Assembly (NCBI GenBank): GCA_036011305.1
Contig: DASCNA010000176.1
Location: 8,416 to 72,415, forward strand
DNA length: 64,000 nucleotides
Source of the DNA: DASCNA01 sp036011305
GTDB taxonomy: Bacteria; Verrucomicrobiota; Lentisphaeria; Victivallales; GWF2-38-69
Direction of reading: 5' to 3'
The notes beneath the pieces were generated by a model. It saw nothing but the letters and a program-made list of their open reading frames with translations. It did no database searches and had not been told where the DNA came from. The translations under genes were made by a program, and so were the position numbers. The first letter of the stretch is position 1, and each line of letters starts with the position of its first letter. Of the stretch, positions 7,920 through 17,209 are shown in pieces.

Positions 7920-10166
7920 TTACTTTACTCTTCTAAAAATAATTACAGTAATATCATCAAATCTGTTTATTTTTTCGAATCGTTCAACACTTTCGAAAAT
8001 ACAATCACATAGTTTATCAGGATGTAATTTTATGTTTTCTTTAATCAGATTTTTCAGTCTTTCCTCTCCGTACTCGTCTCCATTTGGCGAAACGGCTTCA
8101 AGTATTCCATCAGTATACATAATACTTGTATCACCAATTTGAGATTTTTCACTTTTTGTCTGGTAGACAGCATCTTCAAGTATCCCCAGGGCAATACTGC
8201 TGATTTTCTCAAATTCAATAAATTCTTCGTTTCTAATTAGCAAAGATGCATGATGTCCCGCGCTTGAATAATAAACTATTTTATCCTCCATATCATAAAA
8301 CATAAGAGAGGCAGTAGTAAACATCTGTGCATTATTGTCGAGACATAATGTATTATTAACTTTTTCAAGTACTTCTCCAGGGAGAAGGTCAGGCTCTCTC
8401 AAACAGCAATTTTTAATATGAGATTTACTCATAGCCATAAAAAAAGCAGCAGGAATCCCCTTCCCCGACACATCTCCGATCAAAAGAGCAAGTTTTTTCT
8501 CATTGATATAGAAAAAATCATAGAAATCTCCTGAAATGTTTTTAGCGGCATTAATTCTGGCTGAAAGTTCAAAGTTTCCTCCTGTCGGAAATAGGTATGG
8601 ACTTGGAAGTATAGAATTTTGAATATTTTCTGCTAACTTGATCTCAGTTTCAATTGACTGTCTAGCTTCAGTTTCATCTTTTAAATTCTCCATATAATCT
8701 CTAAGTTTTTTCCCCATAAAATTAAATGTCATAGACAATTCAGCTATTTCAGATGTGTTGTACTCATTTACATTGACATAAAAATCACCTTCACTAATTT
8801 TTTCAATTCCACTTATTATCTTTCGAATAGGTTTCAGGAATAAATATCTGAAAAATAAAAAAGCTGCAAAGAATGCAAGGACAAGGAAAATAATGCTGAT
8901 CCATATAAATTTATGTGTCAACTTGGCTACTGTTTCTTTCACTTTTCCCTGGGTTTTTAAAACAGGATGAAGCAGAGATTTCTGATTGACAATATAGCCT
9001 AAGGTCCAATTACATATATCTACTTTAGAATATGCAACAGTATATGTTTCATTCTTGATAACAAGATTTGTTACTCCTGATTTATTTTTTTTAATTTCCT
9101 TCCCTAGTTTTCGCATATCGAGATTTTTTGAATCAATTAATTTTATTCTGTTGTTAAGCTGGTTATTCTTAGGGATTAGTTCTCTTTCCGGTAAAGAAAA
9201 TTCTTTTCTATACAACTTAGGAAAAGTAATCAAACTCCCATTTTGATCCAGTAAAAACATAAAACCTTTAACTTGATTCTTGTTTATAAACTTAGAATTT
9301 TTAGATAAACGATTGTCAATTCTGACAAATAGTTCACGATTCGTATATAGTTGCTGTTCTGTTAACTCTTTTTGAACTTTATTAAAGTCTACTGTAACTC
9401 CAACATAAGCAAGTATTCTGCAGTCATCACCGTAAATAGAATTCTCAATATATAAATCTATTAAACCATTATGATATAGATTTCTAACAGGAGAATAAAT
9501 TCTTACAGGAGATACTGCATTAGGGTCCTTACTTTTCAAAGGAAATTGATTTGTAACACAGTCATAAAATTTATTGATAGAGCTTAGATATGGAATTTTA
9601 TTAGCGTCAAGTAAATATGATGTATAACAAAATTCAAGTTTATCTGTAGTTATCACCCAAACATATTTCATTAAACTTTGATTCTTATTTACAATCTTTT
9701 TACATGCAGACAAAAGATTAGAAAGGGAATCAGCTTGCGTAATAACTTTTTGAGACACTTCATTTTTATCACCAAAATAAACCAGATCGAATTCTCTCTC
9801 CGCGAATAAATATGCAGAAAAATTTCGATTGGGATATTTTTTAAAACCATAATTCTTTTTTATAGTTTTTTTCGTAGAACTATTACTTTTTAACTTACTT
9901 AGGACATTCTCAGCGAAAACATCCAGAAATGTAGCTACAAGATTAATTCTTTTAGAATAACCATCCGATGCTTCATTTGTAAGTTTCAAAAACAACTCTG
10001 AAGATAGTACATCATTGTTTTCTTTGTCGATCTTAACTGCATAAACTCCAAGATCCCTGACTGAATCAACTGAAACAAAAGTTAATACAGCAGATAATAA
10101 TATTAAAACCACTAATAGACCGATTATAAAAAGTAATGCAAGTTTTGGTTTTCTCTTTTTTTTCAT
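7920..10166 (-). CDS. membrane sensor phosphatase: extracytoplasmic sensor, HAMP, SpoIIE/PP2C (RsbU-like)
   Basis: This protein of about 748 residues has an N-terminal membrane segment (about 9-33), a large extracytoplasmic sensor of some 370 residues (dCache-like layout), a second membrane segment (about 420-445), a HAMP domain (RYLFLKPIRKIISGIEKI...), and a short coiled coil. A C-terminal SpoIIE phosphatase domain has the metal-binding motifs SGDFYDF, GDVSGKGIPAA, YTDGILE and DDITVI. Such proteins dephosphorylate anti-sigma-factor antagonists, or act on other partner-switching proteins, in response to an external signal. No STAS or anti-sigma gene is adjacent, so its partner is elsewhere. 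ATG 10166 is preferred over the upstream TTG 10175, which has no ribosome-binding support. Confidence 0.88.
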   Translation of the reverse strand: MKKKRKPKLALLFIIGLLVVLILLSAVLTFVSVDSVRDLGVYAVKIDKENNDVLSSELFLKLTNEASDGYSKRINLVATFLDVFAENVLSKLKSNSSTKKTIKKNYGFKKYPNRNFSAYLFAEREFDLVYFGDKNEVSQKVITQADSLSNLLSACKKIVNKNQSLMKYVWVITTDKLEFCYTSYLLDANKIPYLSSINKFYDCVTNQFPLKSKDPNAVSPVRIYSPVRNLYHNGLIDLYIENSIYGDDCRILAYVGVTVDFNKVQKELTEQQLYTNRELFVRIDNRLSKNSKFINKNQVKGFMFLLDQNGSLITFPKLYRKEFSLPERELIPKNNQLNNRIKLIDSKNLDMRKLGKEIKKNKSGVTNLVIKNETYTVAYSKVDICNWTLGYIVNQKSLLHPVLKTQGKVKETVAKLTHKFIWISIIFLVLAFFAAFLFFRYLFLKPIRKIISGIEKISEGDFYVNVNEYNTSEIAELSMTFNFMGKKLRDYMENLKDETEARQSIETEIKLAENIQNSILPSPYLFPTGGNFELSARINAAKNISGDFYDFFYINEKKLALLIGDVSGKGIPAAFFMAMSKSHIKNCCLREPDLLPGEVLEKVNNTLCLDNNAQMFTTASLMFYDMEDKIVYYSSAGHHASLLIRNEEFIEFEKISSIALGILEDAVYQTKSEKSQIGDTSIMYTDGILEAVSPNGDEYGEERLKNLIKENIKLHPDKLCDCIFESVERFEKINRFDDITVIIFRRVK

Positions 10167-10213
10167 CGAGCTCAATAACTGAATATTTATGATTTATAAT
10201 TAATTAAAAACTC

Positions 10214-10765
10214 TTATTCAAGTTTTATTTTTGTTACATTTCCCCAGTAACGCCCTATCATAACAAAATACTTACTGTCATAACTGAATGAAAATGACCT
10301 GCCTTTCACATTTTGAACAGAACCTATATCTTTCATTTTCAACGTCTCAAGATTCAGCATTTTAATAAAATAGCTGTCACCATAACCAAAAGGATACATG
10401 ATAATAGCCATATATTTTTCATTTGGGCTAATAAGTAATTTATGCGGCTCTAAATCTTTCTCACCAAAATCAGAAGCTATTATTTCCCATTCACCTTTTT
10501 CCAGATCTAATCTCATTACTTTGAAATCCATAGTTAATCCATAGTAATGTTTAAATTTTGTTCTATATGAATTAGTCGTGTACATTAAATCAAAAAAAGG
10601 AGCCTTTTTCCCTTTACTTTTGGTTTTTTCAGCTTTTAATTCCTCAAAAGTTTTAGTTAGACTTTTTACAGGCTTTACAGCCGATTCCTTATTATAATTC
10701 CCACCTATTAGAGTAATCGAAGTCATAGAGAGTAAAAAAAAGATACTGATCAGCATTAATTTCAT
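10214..10765 (-). CDS. exported protein with beta-propeller-like repeat, unknown
   Basis: This 183-residue protein has a signal peptide (MKLMLISIFFLLSMTSITLIGG) and no lipobox. The C-terminal 100 residues contain two WD40/TolB-like blades: a segment around SPNEKYMAII and a second around FSYDSKYFVMIGRYWG. That is too short for a closed propeller, so it may be a fragment or a dimer-forming part. It has a good Shine-Dalgarno (AAAGGTAAAG) and lies just upstream, in transcription order, of the sensor phosphatase gene, with about 50 bases between, so the two could be co-transcribed. I assign no function. Confidence 0.65.
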   Translation of the reverse strand: MKLMLISIFFLLSMTSITLIGGNYNKESAVKPVKSLTKTFEELKAEKTKSKGKKAPFFDLMYTTNSYRTKFKHYYGLTMDFKVMRLDLEKGEWEIIASDFGEKDLEPHKLLISPNEKYMAIIMYPFGYGDSYFIKMLNLETLKMKDIGSVQNVKGRSFSFSYDSKYFVMIGRYWGNVTKIKLE

Positions 10766-10794
10766 AGCTTTACCTTTTTATTGTTATATTTAAA

Positions 10795-11667
10795 TTATTG
10801 AGGGAGATAATCACAAATATCATAGTACATTTCAGGTCTTCTGTCTCGAAAGAACTGCCACCCATCTCTCACTTTTCTTATCTCTTCCAGATCTAGTTCT
10901 GCAGATATAACTTCATCCTTATCCCTTGAGCCTTCAGTTATGATTTCGCCTTTAGGACTGGCAAAATAGCTCTGCCCGAAAAATTCACCGAATTTCCACG
11001 GTTCTTCAATTCCAACTCTGTTGATTGCACCTACAAACACTCCGTTGGCTGCCGCCTGTGCTGGCTGCTCAAGTTTCCATAAATACTCAGCTTTACCGGC
11101 AACTGTAGCTGACGGATTAAACAATATCTCAGCTCCATTTAGAGCTAAAATGCGGGCACACTCAGGAAAATGTCTGTCATAACATATATATATACCAATT
11201 TTAGCGTATCTGGTATTGAACACAGGAAACCCAAGTCCTCCCGGTTTGAAGTAAAATTTCTCCCAGAACCCTGGCCAGGTATGAGGAATATGAATCTTCT
11301 GCATTTTCCCGAGAAGTTCTCCATCAGCATCAATAACCGCAGCAGTATTATAATAAACTCCCTCCTGAACCTTTTCATAGATAGGAGCTACAATTACCAT
11401 CTGATATTTCTTAGCATATTTAGAAAGAATGTCTATTGTAGGGCCTGGAATTGTTTCAGTAGCAGCATACCATTTTTCCTTCTGCTCACAACAGAAGTAA
11501 GGTGTAAAAAATACTTCCTGAAGACATAGTATCTGCACCCCTTTTTTGCCTGCATCGTCTATGAGTTTTAAATGCTTATTCACCATAGCATCCTTTATTT
11601 CTTTGATAGATCCTTTAGATAAAGGATTTGACGCCTGGATTAAAGCGCATTTCACCATTCTTCTCAT
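10795..11667 (-). CDS. nitrilase-superfamily N-carbamoyl amidohydrolase (beta-ureidopropionase / N-carbamoylputrescine amidase type)
   Basis: The Glu-Lys-Cys catalytic triad of the carbon-nitrogen hydrolase family is present in CLQEVFF, KMQKIHIPH and ICYDRHFPE. The length (290 residues), the AAANGVFVGAINRVG stretch and the C-terminal FFRDRRPE match enzymes that remove carbamoyl groups from N-carbamoyl-beta-alanine or N-carbamoylputrescine. Both products would fit a bacterium with pyrimidine genes and an agmatine-deiminase-family protein (at 42.7 kb) in the same window, but the sequence alone does not decide. ATG 11667 is chosen because GAAGGA at 11677-11682 is nine bases upstream. The in-frame TTG at 11673 would be too close. 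Confidence 0.85.
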   Translation of the reverse strand: MRRMVKCALIQASNPLSKGSIKEIKDAMVNKHLKLIDDAGKKGVQILCLQEVFFTPYFCCEQKEKWYAATETIPGPTIDILSKYAKKYQMVIVAPIYEKVQEGVYYNTAAVIDADGELLGKMQKIHIPHTWPGFWEKFYFKPGGLGFPVFNTRYAKIGIYICYDRHFPECARILALNGAEILFNPSATVAGKAEYLWKLEQPAQAAANGVFVGAINRVGIEEPWKFGEFFGQSYFASPKGEIITEGSRDKDEVISAELDLEEIRKVRDGWQFFRDRRPEMYYDICDYLPQ

Positions 11668-11835
11668 AACCAAATATCCTTCAAAATATTATAATATTTC
11701 ATACAAGACATAAAGTTCATTATATCATAATATTATTAAAAATATAGAATATAATTTTTAATTACTTTCAGGATGAAAACCCGACAATAACGTATATAGT
11801 GATTCCTTAATGTTTATTACTTTAAGGAGATAACA

Positions 11836-12219
11836 ATGCGTTTACTGCACACAATGATAAGAGTAGGTAATCTAGAACGTTCAATTAAGTTTTATACAGA
11901 AATACTGGAAATGAAACTACTTAAAAAAAATGATTATCCTGATGGTAAATTCACGTTGGCATTCCTCGGTTACGGTGATATGTCAGACAGTACCTGTATT
12001 GAATTGACTTATAACTGGGGACAGGAAAATTATGATATGGGAAATGCTTTTGGCCATATTGCTCTTGAAGTTGATGATGTTTATAAGGCTACTGACAAAA
12101 TAGAAGTAGCAGGCGGAAAAATCTTACGTAAAGCCGGTCCTATGAGTGCTGGTACAACAATAATATCTTTTGTAGCAGATCCGGATGGATATCAAATAGA
12201 ACTTATTGGCAGGAAATAA
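11836..12219 (+). CDS. gloA: lactoylglutathione lyase (glyoxalase I)
   Basis: This 127-residue protein is closely similar to the E. coli enzyme over its whole length. All four metal ligands occur at the same positions: His5, Glu56, His74 and Glu122. It isomerises the hemithioacetal of methylglyoxal and a thiol to a lactoyl thioester in the cytoplasm. The DPDGYQIEL ending and the GHIAL motif are typical of the Ni/Co-type bacterial form. It has a clean AAGGAGA ribosome-binding site. It converges on gldA, whose product (glycerol dehydrogenase) can also reduce methylglyoxal-related carbonyls, so the pairing may reflect methylglyoxal handling. No glyoxalase II gene is seen here. Confidence 0.95.
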   Translation: MRLLHTMIRVGNLERSIKFYTEILEMKLLKKNDYPDGKFTLAFLGYGDMSDSTCIELTYNWGQENYDMGNAFGHIALEVDDVYKATDKIEVAGGKILRKAGPMSAGTTIISFVADPDGYQIELIGRK

Positions 12220-12237
12220 AACTAATAATTTTCAATA

Positions 12238-12301
12238 GATAAGTGAGTACGTATAAGCAAGAACGTTTATTATGAACAACTCACTTATCAATTCCCTTTT
12301 T
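12238..12301. terminator. possible shared terminator between gloA and gldA
   Basis: An 11-base perfect inverted repeat (GATAAGTGAGT at 12238-12248, ACTCACTTATC at 12279-12289) lies between the two convergent genes and is followed on the plus strand by a T-rich run ending at 12301. The 30-base loop is long, so the folding energy is uncertain. Confidence 0.4.
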
Positions 12302-13400
12302 AATTCCTGGATTTACTCTGTTTGCCAAGCTTATCTGCTGCTATTATAGCATTATACACATTTTCAACCGTTATTTCTAACGGCATATTATATATAGTTT
12401 CACCTTCTGCACACGTGAGCTCTGCAACTTTCATTATTTCATTTTTTTTAATGATCTTAACTCCTAAATCTTCAAGACATACAGGTAAGTTTATAGAATT
12501 ACAGAAGTTCAAAACTTCTTCAATTTCATCATCTTCAGCATTCTCCAAAACCATCTGCACTAAAGTACCAAATGCAACTTTTTCTCCATGGTAATAATTA
12601 TGACACTCTTCTAAAGCTGTCAAACCATTATGTATTGCATGCGCAGCTGCAAGTCCACAACTTTCAGCGCCTAAACCGCTCAGCATGATATTTGCTTCAA
12701 TTACATTTTCTAGGGCTTCTGTAACAACATTATCATTGCATGACAACTTGGCTTTAAGTCCATCTTGCAGTAATATTTTGTAGCACAAACCGGCTAAATT
12801 TAAAGCAGCTTGAGTTCCCAATCCACAAACCAAGTTAGGCCTATTTGATCTGAAACAGGCTCTTGCTTCAAAATATGTCGACAATGCATCACCCATTCCT
12901 GCGACTAAAAGCCTTGTTGGTGATTTTGATATGATGCCAGAGTCAACAAGAACTACATCGGGATTACAATCCATCAATAAGTATTTATCAAAAGTTCCAT
13001 CATCATTATAAATTACAGATACTGATAGACAGGGACCATCGTTTGAAGCTACAGAAGGAACAGCGACACACGGAATTTTCCTGTAAAAAGAAACAGCTTT
13101 TGCTGTATCTAACACCTTGCCTCCGCCAAGCCCAACGACAACATCGCAATCCTTAATTTCAGCATAGTTCATCAATCTTTTTATCTCATTATCAGAACAT
13201 TCACCGTTAAAACCATTAAAAAATAATTTTACTTGAGTTCCTTTAAAACTTTTGTCTAATATATTCTGTACTCTCTTTTTTCCAGCATATGAACATATAA
13301 GAAGTGGGGTCTTACCTAATTTAGTTACAATTTGGGATAAATCTTTAAGAGCATTCTTTCCCTGAATATATTTCCGTGGTGCTGCAAAGATTTTATTCAT
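12300..13400 (-). CDS. gldA: glycerol dehydrogenase, NAD-dependent, metal-containing
   Basis: This 366-residue protein is an iron-containing/group III alcohol dehydrogenase of the GldA type. The NAD-binding GLGGGKVLDTAKA motif lies near residue 92. The metal ligands are visible as Asp in GMGDALSTYFEA, His in AAAHAIHNGL and His in YYHGEKVAFG. It oxidises glycerol to dihydroxyacetone, or works in reverse on dihydroxyacetone or hydroxyacetone, in the cytoplasm. It has its own upstream region of over 200 bases shared with the divergent GH130 gene. No dha kinase gene is nearby. Confidence 0.92.
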   Translation of the reverse strand: MNKIFAAPRKYIQGKNALKDLSQIVTKLGKTPLLICSYAGKKRVQNILDKSFKGTQVKLFFNGFNGECSDNEIKRLMNYAEIKDCDVVVGLGGGKVLDTAKAVSFYRKIPCVAVPSVASNDGPCLSVSVIYNDDGTFDKYLLMDCNPDVVLVDSGIISKSPTRLLVAGMGDALSTYFEARACFRSNRPNLVCGLGTQAALNLAGLCYKILLQDGLKAKLSCNDNVVTEALENVIEANIMLSGLGAESCGLAAAHAIHNGLTALEECHNYYHGEKVAFGTLVQMVLENAEDDEIEEVLNFCNSINLPVCLEDLGVKIIKKNEIMKVAELTCAEGETIYNMPLEITVENVYNAIIAADKLGKQSKSRN

Positions 13401-13585
13401 TATATTTATCCTTTCATATCAAAGAGAATCATTTTATCAAATTGTGTTTTTATATAAAGTCCCGATTAATATTATGTAAATATATAATACATACAAATTA
13501 GAATAATAACTCTGTATATAATTAATATATTAAGATAAGATTATAATACGGACATGCATATGTCGCTCTATTAGTATATTTAGTT

Positions 13586-13601
13586 AGTATTCATTAATAC
13601 T
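13586..13601. promoter_or_regulatory. short inverted repeat upstream of the GH130 gene
   Basis: AGTATT-CATT-AATACT is a perfect six-base-arm repeat 35 bases before the GH130 start. A second short repeat, GACAT-GCAT-ATGTC, lies about 20 bases further up. Either could be an operator in the gldA/GH130 divergent region. In sequence this AT-rich such repeats also occur by chance. Confidence 0.25.
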
Positions 13602-13636
13602 CAGCTGGAAAAATATTTTTTAACGGAGACTTATCT

Positions 13637-14746
13637 ATGGGACATAAATTTTGCTACATGGTTATATGTTTTAGCTCAATGTTAATTACTGTTCTCGGTG
13701 CGACAGCACATGCATCAGATGCAGAGGATTACCTACCTTTCGGCAAAGTGTGTAAATATGATAAAAATCCAATATTGAGAGCTACAGGAACAAAATTTGA
13801 ATCTATGGCAGTTTTTAATTCAACTGCAATCCTTGTTAATGATACAGTTTATCTATTTTACCGGTCAGAAAATTGGGGTATGGAAAATTGGAATCCAGCA
13901 AATGTACGTCCAAAAGGCTGGACATGGCGTGATGAATGGCCTGGAGTATCAACTATTGGAATGGCTACAAGTAAAGATGGGATTAATTTTACACGAAGTA
14001 AAAAACCTGCTATTGCTCCTGATCATGATTATGAACAAATAGGTGGTTGTGAAGATCCCCGTATTACAAAAATTGATGATTTCTACTATATGACTTATAC
14101 AGGAGTCGGTTTGCCCAACAGAGTTTCAAAGTTATGCCTTGCTACATCAAAAGATTTGGTTAACTGGGAAAAACACGGACCAATACTAAAAGGCTGGGAT
14201 AACGGCAATAATAAATCCGGTGCTATTTTACCTAAAAAAATTAACGGCAAATACTGGATGTATTTTGGGTGTACTAATATTTGGCTGGCTTCTTCCGAAG
14301 ATGGTATTCATTGGAAAAGTGACATAAATAAAGATGTAGTTTTGAGACCTAGAAAAAATCATTTTGACTCAGCACTATGCGAATCAGGTCCTTCTCCTGT
14401 ATTCACTGATAAAGGTATACTTCTTATCTACAATGGCGCTGCAGATAACAATGTACTGAGAATGGTGGACTATGGAAATCCTTCTGTTCTGACTGCAAGT
14501 AAAAAAGGAGATAGAAAATATGCTACAGGCTGGGCTCTTTTTTCAAAAGATGATCCATCTAAACTTATTGCCAGATCAGATAAACCGATACTTGAAATTA
14601 CTGAAGATTTTGAAAAAAGAGGACAAGTTAATAATGTTCTGTTTTCAGAAGGTTTAGTCTTATTGAATAACAAATGGCATATTTATTACGGCTGTGCCGA
14701 TACCTATATAGGTGTTGCGACAGCTGAAAATATAGGAACGGAATGA
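13637..14746 (+). CDS. exported glycoside hydrolase family 130-like protein (mannoside phosphorylase/hydrolase fold)
   Basis: This 369-residue protein has an N-terminal signal peptide cleaved around ATAHA-SDA, so it acts outside the cytoplasm. The mature part is a five-bladed propeller of the GH130/GH43-like type: repeated ATSKDGINF, ATSKDLVNW and ASSEDGIHW segments, and GGCEDPRI, which holds the catalytic Asp of GH130. Cytoplasmic GH130 members are usually phosphorylases that release mannose 1-phosphate. Exported members are more often expected to hydrolyse, since free phosphate capture would be wasteful outside, but this is inference. It has an ACGGAGAC ribosome-binding site and a strong terminator just after it, so it is probably a single-gene unit. 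Confidence 0.8.
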   Translation: MGHKFCYMVICFSSMLITVLGATAHASDAEDYLPFGKVCKYDKNPILRATGTKFESMAVFNSTAILVNDTVYLFYRSENWGMENWNPANVRPKGWTWRDEWPGVSTIGMATSKDGINFTRSKKPAIAPDHDYEQIGGCEDPRITKIDDFYYMTYTGVGLPNRVSKLCLATSKDLVNWEKHGPILKGWDNGNNKSGAILPKKINGKYWMYFGCTNIWLASSEDGIHWKSDINKDVVLRPRKNHFDSALCESGPSPVFTDKGILLIYNGAADNNVLRMVDYGNPSVLTASKKGDRKYATGWALFSKDDPSKLIARSDKPILEITEDFEKRGQVNNVLFSEGLVLLNNKWHIYYGCADTYIGVATAENIGTE

Positions 14747-14758
14747 CTGTTTATAATA

Positions 14759-14791
14759 AAACAGCATGGTTGAACTTCTACCATGCTGTTT
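14759..14791 (+). terminator. rho-independent terminator after the GH130 gene
   Basis: This is a perfect 12-base stem (AAACAGCATGGT at 14759-14770, ACCATGCTGTTT at 14780-14791) with a nine-base loop, starting 13 bases after the GH130 stop codon. The T run is short, but the A-rich left flank would also serve the convergent minus-strand gene, so it may act both ways. Confidence 0.75.
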
Positions 14792-14819
14792 AGTAAGGGT
14801 TACTGTTATATTAAGCCGT

Positions 14820-15440
14820 TTAGAATGTTATCTTTTTTACATTAAGATCTTTTGCCCTGGTGCTTGAAAGTTCACTGCTGCGTTTCATTAATCCCACTAG
14901 TTTCTTACTGAGTTTAGCAGGCTCAAAGTGATAATTTACGTCAGTAGGTTTAATATTAATCGCCGGATTACCATCTCCAATACCCGAACCTTGAGTGTAT
15001 AGTATCTTTGTAACTTCACAATCAAAAGGTGCTGTATAAAATCCCATTTTTGTTTCACGAATAAAGGATGCAAAAGTTGTCTCAGCACCTATCAAACCAT
15101 GCCTGGCAGTGTCGAAATCATCCCAGGAAACTGAATGAGTTTTTATAAGTCTCTCCATTCGCGCATAAATAATTTTATTATAGTCAATATCATTTTGCAA
15201 TTCGAAGAATTTACTTGGACTATTGGCATTATTCTCTACAAAAAACAACGGCGTTCCTTTTTTAACTTTCTGCCCGGGTTTTACATAATATGTAATGTTT
15301 CCTTCTATTGACGTATAAACCTGCTTCATTGATGAGTTTTTTGTTCCGGCATTTGTAATTAAAGGTACAGCAAGAAAAGCAGCTACAATTGCAATTAATA
15401 AAACAAGTTTTGTTCTTTTTGTAAAAATATTATTTTTCAT
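14820..15440 (-). CDS. orphan HlyD/biotinyl-lipoyl-like periplasmic adaptor
   Basis: This 206-residue protein has one N-terminal membrane span or signal (about 11-31) followed by a lipoyl-like half-motif (GNITYYVKPGQKVKKGTPLFFV), a short helical segment (about 75-115) and the second half (MGFYTAPFDCEVTKILYTQGSGI). This is the layout of a very small membrane-fusion protein. It normally works with an ABC, MFS or RND exporter, but no exporter gene is adjacent and the helical hairpin is shorter than in full-length HlyD or EmrA. It could be a minimal adaptor or a signalling relative. It has its own upstream region with a TTTATAAAAAAGGAGAGG-like ribosome-binding stretch. Confidence 0.65.
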   Translation of the reverse strand: MKNNIFTKRTKLVLLIAIVAAFLAVPLITNAGTKNSSMKQVYTSIEGNITYYVKPGQKVKKGTPLFFVENNANSPSKFFELQNDIDYNKIIYARMERLIKTHSVSWDDFDTARHGLIGAETTFASFIRETKMGFYTAPFDCEVTKILYTQGSGIGDGNPAINIKPTDVNYHFEPAKLSKKLVGLMKRSSELSSTRAKDLNVKKITF

Positions 15441-15631
15441 TTTTCCTCTCCTTTTTTATAAATACTCTTTCTTTTCCTATTGAATATACTCTTAAGTTAT
15501 TCATTGAATTATTCTTATCTAGAAAAGGATTAAATTTTCTAAATAAATCAACATTTATTTTAATTTATTGTTCACTTAATGTTCATATTTTTTAAAAAAT
15601 GGTTAAACTTATCATAAAGAGAGAGGTATAT

Positions 15632-17209
15632 ATGGATTTTTATAATGATAAACTTGTCTTTCACAGAAAACAGAGTCATATGTCAAGTGGAAGGATAGCC
15701 GGTGTGATGGGCATCAGCAGGACAACATACTGGAAATGGGAAAAAGGTATATCATCTCCGAACAAGAAACAGACAAGAACACTTGCAAAAATACTGGAAA
15801 TTTCTGTTTCTGATTTTTCAAATCTTGACCCTTTACCTAATGTTGATATAGCAAAAAGCTCCGGGTTATCAGGAAACATTGATTCCTGGTCATCTTTCTT
15901 TGATATTCGGGAGAAAAAAAGTTTTCAGAAAACTATTACAGAAACGCTGAACGCAAGTATCAAATTAAGTAATAAGCTGAGTGAAGCCGGTATAATTATT
16001 GAAGCACTGCTCACTGGAATAAGCTCAATATTCTATGTAAAAAATAATGAACTGCTGTATTTAACAGCCAATGACGGTTTTCTGAAAAATATCTCACTTA
16101 AGCCATCATTTGTAGTATTTGGCAAAACAGATGATGATTTCTTCAGCAGGAAAGAAGCTAAAGAAAACTGTTCCAAAGATGAACAGGTTCTTATTACAAA
16201 GGAAAAGAGTGTTGAGGAAGGATATATACCAGGTTCAAAGCACAGGAAATGGGGTATAATTTCCAGAATTCCCATTTTTGATCTGAACAATAATATTGCA
16301 GGTTTAATAACCAATATTGTTGATATTACTCAAAGAAAAAAAGCTGAGTATGATAATGGTTTGCTGAGAACCTGTATTGAAAATATGTCTGAAGCTGTTT
16401 TGGTTTTTAATCACACTGCCGAAAAAACAGTTTATGCTAATAAAAGTGCTTCAGAAATAACAGGATATTCCTTAAAAGAAATTTATTCTAGGAACAACAC
16501 TCTCGAATTAGATATACTAGTTTCTGCAGAAGAAAGAGAAAAATCACTCCAGTATAGAAAAGATGAATCCTGGCCTAAAATAAGAAAATTACAGGTTAAA
16601 TGCAAAAACGGCACATTAAAATGGGTTCAAATATATCACTCAAATCTTATAGATTTTATGAAAGACAGGTATTTGATAGGTGTAACTACAGATATAACAG
16701 ATACCATAACAAACGAAAATCAAAGCTCCGTTTTACATGCATTACTGGACAGTGCAAATGTCGGAGTAAGATTAAGAAATGACAGTAAAGACAATGTAAT
16801 ATTTGTTAATAAAGCTTTTGAGACTATTTATGGCTATCCAATTAAGAATTTTGTAGAAAACTTAAACTTTAGAATTAACACCTGTGTTCATCCTGCTGAC
16901 ATAAAACTCGAAACTCATTACTTTGAAACAAAGAAATACCCTAAGTTAAGAGAATATCGAATTTTACGGCCTAACGGTGAATTGAGATGGCTCAAAGAAG
17001 TCTCTTTCAATACAGACTGCGATGGTGAGAAATACAGCGGATGTATATGCAGAGACATTACAGAAGAAAAAAAATCCGGCTTATTAAATCCTTACAAAGT
17101 TGCAAAAATATTAAAGAGTAGAAATGTCGATCAAAAAATCATCTCAGAAGTAAGCGGACTATCTGAAAATACTATTGAAAAGTTTGACAGTCAATATTTT
17201 CAGTATTAA
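15632..17209 (+). CDS. XRE-type HTH regulator with PAS sensor domains
   Basis: This protein of 525 residues starts with an XRE/Cro-type helix-turn-helix (about 1-55, with SSGRIAGVMGISRTTYWKWE). It is followed by a region that looks like a first PAS domain (about 120-235, ending in IVDITQRKKAE), a second PAS (about 240-360, ending in TDITD) and a third (about 370-480, ending in CICRDITEEK). The last 40 residues (VAKILKSRNVDQKIISEVSGLSENTI) again look like a helix-turn-helix. No kinase, GGDEF or sigma-54 domain is present, so it should act directly on DNA in response to a small ligand. ATG 15632 is preferred over GTG/ATG starts upstream because GAGAGAGG sits just before it. Confidence 0.75.
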   Translation: MDFYNDKLVFHRKQSHMSSGRIAGVMGISRTTYWKWEKGISSPNKKQTRTLAKILEISVSDFSNLDPLPNVDIAKSSGLSGNIDSWSSFFDIREKKSFQKTITETLNASIKLSNKLSEAGIIIEALLTGISSIFYVKNNELLYLTANDGFLKNISLKPSFVVFGKTDDDFFSRKEAKENCSKDEQVLITKEKSVEEGYIPGSKHRKWGIISRIPIFDLNNNIAGLITNIVDITQRKKAEYDNGLLRTCIENMSEAVLVFNHTAEKTVYANKSASEITGYSLKEIYSRNNTLELDILVSAEEREKSLQYRKDESWPKIRKLQVKCKNGTLKWVQIYHSNLIDFMKDRYLIGVTTDITDTITNENQSSVLHALLDSANVGVRLRNDSKDNVIFVNKAFETIYGYPIKNFVENLNFRINTCVHPADIKLETHYFETKKYPKLREYRILRPNGELRWLKEVSFNTDCDGEKYSGCICRDITEEKKSGLLNPYKVAKILKSRNVDQKIISEVSGLSENTIEKFDSQYFQY

